DNA of 64,000 bases from the NCBI GenBank assembly GCA_963920525.1, contig OY986435.1:172647827-172711826 (forward strand), in the 5' to 3' direction. Origin of the DNA: Dichetophora obliterata. Lineage: Eukaryota; Arthropoda; Insecta; Diptera; Sciomyzidae. Below, piece after piece: positions 1 to 9,673 of this stretch. The translations under genes were made by a program, and so were the position numbers. How positions within the stretch are numbered: the first letter of the stretch is position 1; each line of letters starts with the position of its first letter. The notes beneath the pieces were generated by a model. That model made no database searches, had not been told where the DNA came from, and saw only the letters and a program-made list of their open reading frames with translations.

Positions 1-494
1 AATATTTTATTCAAATTATTTTTAACTGAGTTTATTTGAATTATACCCAACGATAAAATAGAATCAATAAAATCAATTTCCGAGTTTAGGCTCGAATTTG
101 GAATCATGCTTGTAAGCTCATCAGACTGAGACCAATTTGTATTACCAAAGTTAAAGTCACCTAAAACTAAGGGGTATTCGTTATCTTTGAAGCGATCAAC
201 AATATTAAGTATATTACTAAAGTGCATTGAATAAATTTTTCTATTAGAGCAGGATGGAATATACGATATAAATACATAAATACTTATAAACGAGGACACA
301 CTAGATCCATAACACGAAACAGGACAATCAACTCGTACATATAATTGCTCTAAGTGTTCAGACAAGTGTTGTAACGTTACTTCCTGACAACGATAACCCG
401 CACGGACGGCAATAAGAACACCGCCACCACGGGTCAATCCAGATGGGAATAAGCAGCGATCACGACGAAAAACTTCAAATTGATCATCGAAAAG
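1..494 (-). pseudogene. LINE ORF2 endonuclease fragment, runs off the left edge
   Basis: The minus strand is open from 494 to the window edge and reads as the apurinic-like endonuclease domain of a non-LTR retrotransposon. Visible motifs are FDDQFEVFRRDRC, then GGGVLIAVRAGY, and the catalytic-type VLGDFNFGNTNWS (coded near 130-175). The reading continues through NSEIDFIDSILSLG, where these proteins normally approach the LNKILDLVF segment. An in-frame TAA at 495-497 closes the frame upstream, and no start or preceding domain is seen, so the copy is dead or 5'-broken. Reverse transcriptase would lie to the left of the window. The clade cannot be told from this domain alone. The endonuclease call rests on the order and spacing of the motifs. 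Confidence 0.85.
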
Positions 495-1044
495 TTATGA
501 GGTAAAAATATTTGTAAAAAAACTTTTATGAACAATATGTCAATATAATAGTTCGCACATATGATTATATGTATATAATGTACAATACTTAAGTTACATA
601 TTTACAAAACAGCGTAATTATGTTTTTACTTCTATTTATTAATGCCTAATGAATTTTCAATATTGGAAGCCATTTTTCTTATTTTATTTGTGTATGATAA
701 TAATGTATTGAAAACGGATTACTCAGAAAACTTAATTTTCTAAAAAAAAAAAGTTATAAAAAGCTAGTTGTTTCCAAAAGACATCGGCAGATGATTTAAA
801 TTTTGAGCTTTTTATGATGCTTACTGTTGTAAAAAAGAATTCCGTCGGAAAATTTGCAATCATAGATAATTTCACTTAAACTCAGATCAAGCTCACCGTG
901 AAAATTTATTGACTATGTTGTAATGTCATAATCGTTAAATCTGAATATAATATTATTGTTAAGCTACTACCTTTGTATTTTAGAAGAACACGTTCTTATA
1001 ATACTAATATTGAATATCAAATAAATAAATAAAATAAGGAAAAT
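495..1044. other. AT-rich stretch without a recognised feature
   Basis: I see no open frame of coding character, no paired terminal repeats and no RNA gene here. It is about 75-80 percent A+T with short A and T runs. Confidence 0.5.
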
Positions 1045-1105
1045 CCTGTAGGGGTGCATACTCTATTTTCTGCCCCGGGTGCCAGCAACCCTAGCTACGC
1101 CAATG
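1045..1105. mobile_element. Solo hAT-type terminal sequence
   Basis: Read on the minus strand from 1105, the sequence starts CATTGGCGTAGCTAGGG and is followed by a G/C-rich segment with GGCACCCGGGGCAG. This is the terminal form shared by hAT elements elsewhere in the window (4001, 9510, 34581, 36349). I found no matching left end within 1 kb, so it may be the remaining end of a truncated element. The call rests on the terminus alone. Confidence 0.5.
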
Positions 1106-1395
1106 GTTTTTAGTGAAGAAGATGTTGACACAGCAAACAATTTTACAATACAGAAATCATACGAAAAAAATAATACGTAATAGAAAAAATATTTAAGTTA
1201 AAACCTGGTAAAAGTTGTGTTTAAGAAAATATATTAATGCATCTCTTTCTTTGCGTTATACAAAAGCGGGTTTTGTAAACTTTGCTAGTTGTGTGATGCT
1301 TTCAGTATTAATATGAATAAATAAAAATGGTTGACTTACTTTTGCTTGTAAATAATTATAATTATGCATTTTGTTTCACTGTTTTTATAGTTGTT

Positions 1396-1420
1396 ATCTC
1401 TCACTCTCTCTCTCTCTCCC
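1396..1420. repeat. (CT)n microsatellite
   Basis: About ten TC/CT dinucleotide units stand in tandem with one interruption. Confidence 0.8.
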
Positions 1421-1902
1421 GCATATACGAATACTAATACGCTGCTTATTACTTAGATATAACTGTATTATTTGGCATTTATCGTGTTATCAAATGCTAA
1501 GTTTTTGCCATTTTATCTCATGTTTAACTACTACAATTTAACATTTTTAAACATATATGCATTTGTCAATGCATTTAAAAAAACATCATACATCTTAAAA
1601 ACATACGTTAAATAAACACATCAGAAAAATATTCAGTAGTTTCATAAACTGAAAGTAAAAATAAAGTTTATGAAGCTACGTTTAAACATTGCAATTGACA
1701 GATAATGCGTCCTTCCTGCCTGCCGTGCGCCCTATCACTCGCTTTTAGGCTCACTGTTAGCGCCACAAAATTTGACTAATTGAAATGTTAAAAAAATACC
1801 GATGCAAGAAATATGCCATGAATGAACACAACTAAGCGTAAGAAGAGCGTTTTAAATACTAAATTATTGTACAAACATAGTGTGTGTAGACATTGTTGTA
1901 CC

Positions 1903-1922
1903 TGTTGTTGTTGTTGTTGTTG
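1903..1922. repeat. (TTG)n microsatellite
   Basis: Six TTG units are followed directly by a short palindrome, TGACAG...CTGTCA, at 1921-1936. Confidence 0.8.
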
Positions 1923-2905
1923 ACAGTAGACTGTCAAATGTACAGTAAAGTTGTCATATCGTCAAGTTATCACTATTTACCGAGCTTTAGTTCTCATTTT
2001 ATTATCATTTTCATTATAGCAATAATTGATATTTAACACTATTATTTTTCAACTTTTCCTAGTGTTCAGACAGCATGTGTCAGTGTGTGTGTCTGCTCTA
2101 TCTCTTGGCCCATTGTAATCTAGCTGCTATCAGTATTAAAAGCGTTTAGCTACTTGTGCATTTTTACAAGTTAAAATTAAGATACAATACAACAACTGCA
2201 ATAAAATTATTTTATTAAGTTGCAATGCATATTTGTGTGTCTGTATATGTGCCATTCTAATTAAGTGCATGCAAAAAGCATGCAAAAGGCTTTAAAAATA
2301 ATAACAGGAAAAAATAGAGACTATTACAATTTTATCTTTGGTGGTCGCTTAGTATCAACATAAACGAGTACCTTTATATATAAATAAAGTTGCTTACACT
2401 CAAAAACATTCGTGCGAAACATTGTGCTAATCTGGTTCCTACAAGATAATGAGCAATTTATCAGTAAGAAATGATAAACGTTAATAAGCTTGAATATGAC
2501 TTTCTTCTTTATAAGTTTGTTGTTTCAAAAATTTTTGTTGATTAAAATTTTACGACATGTTTAAGTAAATTTTCTTTTATTGATTAAGAAATAACTTTTA
2601 GTGTATATACTATAATGCACATCAATTTATTGGCGTTTTAATGTTTGCATTAAAATTCGAGACGATTCCACATTAAATAGTAATTTATGAACTTTTAACT
2701 TTTATTGTTTGTCAACGAGAATGAAGGTGCATTAATTGTCTACTCTTGCTTCTAACATTCAAAATAAAGCGTGGTAAGAATAGGAAAGTATTTGTACGTA
2801 ACAGGCGCTTACCCAGATAAAATTTGTGGGGTTTTATTTTTTTTTTTTAGCTCATTCTATTTATTTTTTTTTTAATAAAATCATCTTAACATCATAATGT
2901 CTAGT

Positions 2906-3969
2906 AGGGAGGAGCAATTTGTTCCGGCCGAAAATTTTCATGCTGGTAACACTCAGTTTCGGATTCCACATGAAATTCTGAGTGAGTTTTGAAAATTATT
3001 TCTTAACAGGGTTAACATTTGGTAAAAAGGGTTAAAAATAGGTAACAGGCTACTTGGAGTTATACCGAAGATGTAAGCGAATTCTAATTAGCTTCTTTAA
3101 TGTTAAAAAAGCATTTTCAGGGTTTTTGAAAATTTGCAGGTACATTTGGATATAGTATATGTAAGCGTTTATGACAGTCTCATTTTTTTGAAGACTTTTT
3201 TGGTTTCTATTTTTGGCAGTTTAAGCCTACTCTCCAGTGTTACGCCCATTACTCCGTACCTATGTTCCATACACAGCACTTTCGGAATGAGTTTGAAACA
3301 ATTTGATTGATTTGGTGAGAACGAGTTTGGTTTTTCTAGTCCAGAGCTAAGTAACTTGTGTATTGAAGTCGGGTTTCAAGTGAACACTTAGGAAATACGC
3401 CAGTAGTTTCCATAAAATTTTAGCGCGCAAAATCTGAAGCAAGACCGATTTTTTTCTGTTAAGTATAATTAAAAGGTTATAACCTGCTAACGCCAATTTT
3501 TTGTATTGGCTGTAACTCCTAAACCTGAATTGATAGAGAAAAAATTAATCCGGATATTAATATATCCAAATTTTCACCTTAGAATCGTGATCTACGACCC
3601 CAAAACCACTATATAAGAAATTTGGGTCGGAAAAAGCCAATAATATAGAAATCACTATGGCCATGCACGCATTTCGCATAAAGCTGCTATTTTGACTTTT
3701 AAATATTGACCGCGGATTTATGATCAGCGACCCTGAAAACCCCCGGAGTACCATTTTTGTGGCGATCCGTAGCCCCTGTAAATAGAAGCGAATTTTTGAG
3801 AAGTTCTGTACAATGAAAAAAAAAATTCTTTGATATGGGAATCTATAAACGATTTTTCGCTGGAAAAAATTTTATCGGAGCCATTTGGTCCCAAGGAGTT
3901 TTTTATTCAGAATTTCATGTATAATCCGAAACTGAATGTTACCAGCATAGAAAAAAAAATATTGCTGCC
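2906..3969. mobile_element. MULE-like non-autonomous element with long TIRs
   Basis: An 11-bp direct repeat, TAATGTCTAGT, flanks the element at 2895-2905 and 3970-3980. The ends are long inverted repeats: GCTGGTAACACTCAGTTTCGG near 2942 matches the reverse complement of CCGAAACTGAATGTTACCAGC near 3928, and the match extends through CATGAAATTCTGAGT on the inside and AGCAAT on the outside. A 1.06 kb body without coding capacity, TIRs of about 80 bp and a 9-11 bp target duplication fit the Mutator-like superfamily. The flank repeat is seen directly; the superfamily is inferred from its length and the TIR length. Confidence 0.72.
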
Positions 3970-4000
3970 TAATGTCTAGTCCTCTTTTCTTTGGGCTTAG

Positions 4001-5371
4001 CAGGCCTGTAGCCAGACCAAGAAGACAGAGGGGGCAGGCATACATTTTGGGGGGGCAATTTTTTGTTTTTCCATTTAAATAAAAAAACAACGATTTTTTA
4101 ACATGTGAAATGATTACATTACACATATTTATTAAAAAACAGTTAATTTTATAATATTTACATGGATATGTAGATCTTTTTCTACATGAGATTAATACAT
4201 AAAAAAATAATGTAAAAATTAATTCAGGACTTTGTTATAAAATGAAGGTAAAAATATAAGATTTATTTAAAGTGGCTAGAAATATAAGAATGAGTAGCGA
4301 AATAGGCTAACATATGTATAATAGCACATTTTTTCTGGAAAAAAATTCTACATTTTTTCTGACCTCTTCAAGAGTTCTGCATTTTTTCCTTTCTTTTCTA
4401 AAAAAAATGTTGACCTCAAAATAAATCGTGTTCTTTTCTCGAAAATTCTAACCGCAAAAGTATAACAAATGCAGAATTTTCTGACCTGTAAATCCTGCGC
4501 TCTAGTAATACCAACATAAAAACAAAAAAAAAAAAATAATTTTGACAGTAATATTATATGCTATGACAATTGTGAGAAGCAAAATGTTCCAATTTTGAAA
4601 ATTTTTTTTAAATTGAATCCAAAACAATTTTGATTAAAGTGGTTACTTTTAATAAAATTTAACAGCTCGATGAGTATTTCTTAAAAATTCCATGCAGTAC
4701 CGCACTATACATAACCTCAGTCGTAAATAAATCGGAATTCAAAACAACAAAAAACAACAGCTCAAAAGAAGTCAACATTCTGTAAATTCAGGTCGGAATC
4801 CGCATCCGTCGTTTGCATCAAATTGATGCAAATTTTTTATTCAGATTTATGTATTAAGAACAAACATGCATGTTTTGATTTAAATCTTTTGCTGTTTTAA
4901 ATTTTTGCTATAATTAAGATTTGCAGTTTTTTCTTTTTGTAAAATTAATAAACATTCATCATGCATAAAAAAAAAATGAAAAATTCATAACATTTCAATG
5001 AATTATATATTCTTTTTGTATCTGCATCAAATTGGTGCACAACGTACTTTTCATTTCTAGAAGATTCCTATGGATGCGGGTCAAAAAATTATTAAAATTC
5101 AAATCTTATTTTTTGGTAGCAAATGTTGGCGACCCAGTAGAAATTTGAATTTTGTTAAGCAAATTTCATATACATATTCAAGTCATGAATAAGGTGAATG
5201 TGTATATTTTTTGTTATTTTAAACTAAACTTATTTTAAAGCAATAAACAAATAAATCAACAAAATGCATATTAATTATTCATTTAAAGTTTTTCATTGTC
5301 TGATTTGGCCAGGGGGCAAACGGTTGTAATAGGAGGCATTACCCCCCTTTTTCCCCCTAGCTACAGGCCTG
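4001..5371. mobile_element. hAT-like element, 1.37 kb, non-autonomous
   Basis: The left end is CAGGCCTGTAGCCAG and the right end is its inverted partner CTAGCTACAGGCCTG. The flanks GGGCTTAG (3993-4000) and GGCCTTAG (5372-5379) form an 8-bp target duplication with one mismatch. Runs of G (about 4030-4060) and C (about 5340-5357) sit just inside the ends, as in other hAT MITEs. No transposase frame is visible. An inner inverted pair, CGCATCC near 4801 and GGATGCG near 5073, may mark a nested element. Confidence 0.8.
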
Positions 5372-5779
5372 GGCCTTAGTGCAATTAAAATTTCTTCCAA
5401 GGTCACTAGACTAGACCTTCTTTTATAAAGAGCAGTACAGGGGCTCAAGCTGTTCTGATTGATGAAAAAAAATCGTGTAAAATTTTAGCAACACCGGATG
5501 CATATAAACCCTAGCACAAACGGTTTAAGGTTTGCACAAGTATATGGTAACAATTTTGTTTTAATTATTTTAATTTGCAACTCGTATTGTCTCGGAGTCT
5601 CGGAAATGAAAAAAATTTTTCTTTAAATTTAGGTTTTTTTTATAAATGTTTCTGTTGACTTAAAATTTTTTTAAAACCTTTTTTAATGATTTCTATATAA
5701 AAAACCTTTATGTAAATTCGTAGCCCGAAAATAGTCTAAAACTTAAACTTTTTTAGATAAAAATAAATTAAACTAAAGT

Positions 5780-5995
5780 AGGGATTAGTTAGTTAGCATA
5801 TAGTGGGCCCATGTGCACCGCAACCCATGGGGTCTATTGTGCATGCCATTGATTAACACTCCAGATTTAGACTTTTTAAATATTTTAGCACTGTCTCTGG
5901 CTTGGTGTTCCAAATTGTTGACGGGGGCACTACTTCCTCTCCAAAATGGAGGCGTCTTATGCTGTAGATTGCCGGACATTCACATAGAATGTGTT
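5780..5995 (-). mobile_element. Probable LINE 3' end fragment
   Basis: The segment holding GGGCCCATGTGCACCGCAAC and CGGACATTCACATAGAATG resembles the 3' part of RNase H-type LINEs in reverse orientation, and its GTGCACCG...CCTA-like core recurs at 54620-54660. The 3' tail would be the TAACTAACTAA-like stretch at the low-coordinate end. No protein domain survives. This is a resemblance call, not a proven one. Confidence 0.4.
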
Positions 5996-6734
5996 CAGGG
6001 AATTAATAAAAAGTACTTTTTCGATAAAAAATTCCTTTAATCCAAAGTTTGGATTAAAAATTAGTCCAAAATTTTAAACCGCGAGAAGAAAATGCATTTG
6101 GGAATGTTGTTTTTTATACTATTAACGTAAACAAATTTTAAGTCTCTATGTATTTTATATTTTCACAAAAAATGTTTTAAATTGAGTCTTCCTATTTTTT
6201 TTCCAATGTGCAATAAATATCATCTAATGATCTTTGTCGTGGCCATAAACAAAAAACGGCTGCCATATTGTGCTGAGAGTTGCTCTCGGTGCTCGTTAAA
6301 ATTCATTCATTTCGGGGCGGTTTTGACCCCCAAAAACTCCCTGCGTACGCGCCAGGTACGTAGCTAATTTAATTCTTGATCAGCTCAATTTTAGCAATCA
6401 AATTGTTTATTTCGATTGTCACAAAAGTCGTGAAAGAGTATAGAGTATTTTTTTTTTAATTTTTAATGCGACCATATTTTCTTAACTCAAATTACATTTT
6501 TAAAATATTTAGTTGAAAATTTCGAAAGCCTGTTAAATTTGCAAACAGTTTATTTGAATAATTTAAAAAACAGGCTATTTTTTAATTCTAAACTGTAAAT
6601 ATAAAGATTTATGAATATCAAGAATCGTTAAAAATTAGCTAATAAATAAGCTAAAACGCTTATGAAGCGGTCATAACACCAAATGGGGGTTTTGACCGCT
6701 TGTGATTTACCCTTTTACGAAATGTTGTTATCAC

Positions 6735-7005
6735 CATACCGTACAAGACAAAACAATTTTTAATGATGAAATTTATTTTGGGATTACGTCCTCTTTTTTT
6801 GCTGACTTATGACCTCTTTGAAACTGGCCATAGTTCGCAATCCAATATTTGGGATTATGCCCTTAAAAAAAGCGGACATAGTTCAAAGTTTGAAAATTGG
6901 GATTATGTCCCTTGGGGCTATGTCCCGTCACCCCAAGGGACATTGAGAATTCGGGATTGTGTCCCTTTATTTTGCGGACATAGTCCGAAAAATTAGCTTT
7001 GCAGG
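6735..7005. repeat. Dispersed repeat with GGGATTATGTCCC motifs, copy 1
   Basis: A segment beginning CCGTACAAGAC and carrying several GGGATTATGTCCC / GCGGACATAGT units. A second, diverged copy in the same direction lies at 8425-8645. Short units of this sort are typical of subterminal repeats in long-TIR DNA elements, but I could not pair the ends. Confidence 0.55.
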
Positions 7006-7499
7006 CTTAAAACAAAATTGAAGTTCTGACCGCTTTGGATTTTACTTAATACTTCCTTTTACTTTTACTTTTACTTCCAATATAAGAAAATAATAAGAAC
7101 GAAATAAATCCTAATATGAAAGTTAAATATTACAAAAAAATTTTAATTGAAATTAAAGTCATCCCTTGAGAAAAGGATTTTCCCTTGTATGGAAGGGTTA
7201 TATCCAGGGCTAGGATTTCGATTTCGATGTCATCTTTTTTCTGCTGCTTCTAAGATATTTCCTGCTTACTTAGAACGTCCATTTGTGTTTCCTAAATTCC
7301 AAATAAGAAAAGTTTTCAGGTCATTTTTACTAGAATTAGGGTAGTTTTCGAAAACTTTTAGCGATTTTTAAGATATTTTACTGTCATTTTTGGACATTTT
7401 TAATTTTAAGGGCATTATTCGGTTCTTAGGTCATTTTAGTGTAATTTTAAAGGACTTATTTTTCATTTTTTTTCGTGCTAAAAAATTTTATAATGCAAG

Positions 7500-7860
7500 T
7501 AGAGTTCCTTCAATCAAAAAGATTACCTCTCGACAAAGGAGTAGCTTTGATTATAGACTTCGATGAAAAAAAGCTCTGCGCGTAGTGAAACTGACGCAAG
7601 GGTATGCAGAAAGATGAAGCAAGTGTTAGACAAAGACTCAGAGTATGCTAGTTTTTATTAACTCTATTTCTGTGCTCTATTGCTGAAATATTAGGGGGAA
7701 AAATTTTTTAATGCTATGAAATTAGAAAAGGAACTTACATCCGATGACATATCGCCTTTTAAATATGTTCCTCGCGTCAGTGCAGACGTAAAAGAAGTTT
7801 TTCAGTTTACAAAAAAATTTTGCCAGACAATCGACGTTCCTTCAATTTTAATAACTTAAA
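7500..7860 (+). pseudogene. hAT-type transposase C-terminal relic
   Basis: The plus strand contains a broken reading with KMKQVLDKDSEYASFY followed, after a stop and a shift, by TSDDISPFKYVPRVSADVKEV. The latter resembles the C-terminal dimerisation segment of hAT transposases, which has an S-x-DVER-like core after a proline-rich turn. The frame is closed by stops on both sides (for example near 7857). The rest of the transposase is gone. A pogo-like MITE lies 70 bases downstream. The family call is inference from this segment. Confidence 0.5.
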
Positions 7861-7932
7861 AAAATTTACCTTGTAATATACTGTAACGCTAAGTAAAAAA
7901 ATTATATAAAATGCATTTTAAGTTTAGTATTA

Positions 7933-8253
7933 CAGTACGACCTCGCTCAACGCAACCCTCGCTACACGCAACTCCTCGATAATCTCAACACCCAAATTGT
8001 ACGCAAAGTATAAATTGCAACAAAGTGCAGACCAAAATTTCCCAATTTTTAAAAAAATAAATTGAATAAAATGAAATTATGTTTCTGAACAAACATTTTT
8101 CGATTCACTTTAATTTGAATGTGTAGAAAATGCATATTTTTTTTTGGAAATAGGTCTATTGGCCAATATAAAATTTTTCCTCGGTTTTTGCAATAACCTC
8201 AGATTTCGCAATTGGCTTGAATTTAATTGGTTGCGTTGAGCGAGGTCGTACTG
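7933..8253. mobile_element. pogo/Tigger-like MITE
   Basis: Terminal inverted repeats of about 25 bp start CAGTACGACCTCGCTCAACG at the left, with the exact complement at the right. TA dinucleotides (7931-7932 and 8254-8255) are the target duplication. TA insertion and a CAGT...CGCTCAACGCAAC terminus are features of the pogo branch of Tc1/mariner. At 321 bp it has no transposase. Confidence 0.82.
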
Positions 8254-8424
8254 TATTTTATTTTTGAAGCATTATTTTTTGTTTATTTTTTATATAATTG
8301 TTTGTGTTTTTTAGGTAATTTTTGTCAGTTTTTGGGTCATTTTCTGCAGTTTTTAGGTAATTTTTGTCATTTTTTTAGGTCATTTTTCGCAGTTTTTTAG
8401 GTCATCATAATCCAGGCCTTAGAG

Positions 8425-8645
8425 CTAATATTCCGTACAAGGACAAATCAATTTTTTATGGTATTTTTTACGATAAAATGTTTTGCGATAAAATGTACGG
8501 AATGTTGTATCAGTAAATCAGTATTCCCAATTTATTTTTGGATTCTATCTTCATTTTTTTGCGCTTATAACGTTTTTGAAACTGACCATAATCCAAAATC
8601 CAATTTTTGGTATTATGTACCTTGGGGCTATGTCCCCTCACCATA
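8425..8645. repeat. Dispersed repeat with GGGATTATGTCCC motifs, copy 2
   Basis: Matches 6735-6935 over CCGTACAAG, the GAAACTG(A/G)CCATA core and CCTTGGGGCTATGTCCC, with a short extra AT-rich insert near 8450-8510. It ends where the dead mariner begins at about 8646, so the mariner probably inserted into this repeat. Confidence 0.55.
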
Positions 8646-9251
8646 TTTCGGGAATTAATACAAAGACCGAATTTTTTCATTGGAAATGGCTTTTTTGTTT
8701 TTCGAAATATTCTCCTTTATGATTGATATATTTTTGCATGCGTTCGAACCATTTGTCATAACATTTATCCCATTACGCTTAAGGCACCTCCAAAACATAG
8801 ATTTTTTGGCGCTTGTTTGTTTTCCCCTACTTCAGGGAACACTGGGAAAGCAAATGGTGGGATGCCATATCGAATTGACCGTTTTACGTGTCTCAAATGG
8901 TACCGAGGCCACATGACCAGTTTTTTAGAAGAAACAGGCGACCATTTGCTTCGCAGTGCCTCGAAATCGAACAACTTGGATTTGGTTTATTTTGAAAGAC
9001 CCATATAGTTGAATACCATTTACTTTCAGGCGCATATACCATAGACAAACGCTCATAGATCCATGATTCGTTAACAGTCACTATTTTAAAAACATCATCC
9101 TTTTTTTTTTTGAGCGATTGTCAAATTACGTGAAATCCAACGTGAACAAATCTTTTTCACAAAGTGCTCATATAAAATAGTATGTATGCTGGTTAAAGCA
9201 ATGCTCAAGCACTTCGCACACAGCATCAATGTTTTATAACAGAACAACAGA

Positions 9252-9510
9252 CAAGCGCGTCGGAAGCGGATTTCATCTGGGGGGCAGTACAAATGGGGGG
9301 GCAGTACAAATGGTGGTGCAAAAAAATTTCACCAAAATTTCTTCACATGAAACATGAAGAAGAGAGAAAGAAGAGGAAAATATATAATACAAAAATATTA
9401 TCGTTGTAAAAAAACTGATATTTTGAATAACTTTTCCTTTTAAATTGTTTATCTAGCTAAAAAAGTGCGGGGGCTACTGCCCCCCTTGCCCCCCGCTTCC
9501 GACGCCAATG
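9252..9510. mobile_element. hAT MITE inside the mariner
   Basis: A 259-bp element with ends CAAGCGCGTCGGAAGCGG and, inverted at the right, CATTGGCGTCGGAAGCGG. It is flanked by a perfect 8-bp target duplication ACAACAGA (9244-9251 and 9511-9518). G-rich and C-rich stretches lie just inside the termini. One copy of the duplication belongs to the mariner codons for SVV, so this insertion is younger than the mariner. Confidence 0.92.
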
Positions 9511-9673
9511 ACAACAGATTTTGGAAGCCCTTCACGAAAATCATCAGTGGGCGAAGTACGGCACTGCTTGAATTCTGTGTACCACCGACATAAAGTGGTT
9601 TTTGATGGTGCTTCATTGCCCAAAATCCAATTGAGTTCATCTATGCACTCTTTTTGCGATAATGCAAGTCAAA

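Larger units (their letters stand above)
1106..2894. other. AT-rich intergenic or intronic DNA with microsatellites
   Basis: No coding or mobile-element signal was recognised. It holds a CT microsatellite, a TTG microsatellite, scattered homopolymer runs (for example T at about 2838-2849) and stretches of ordinary unique-looking sequence. Confidence 0.5.
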
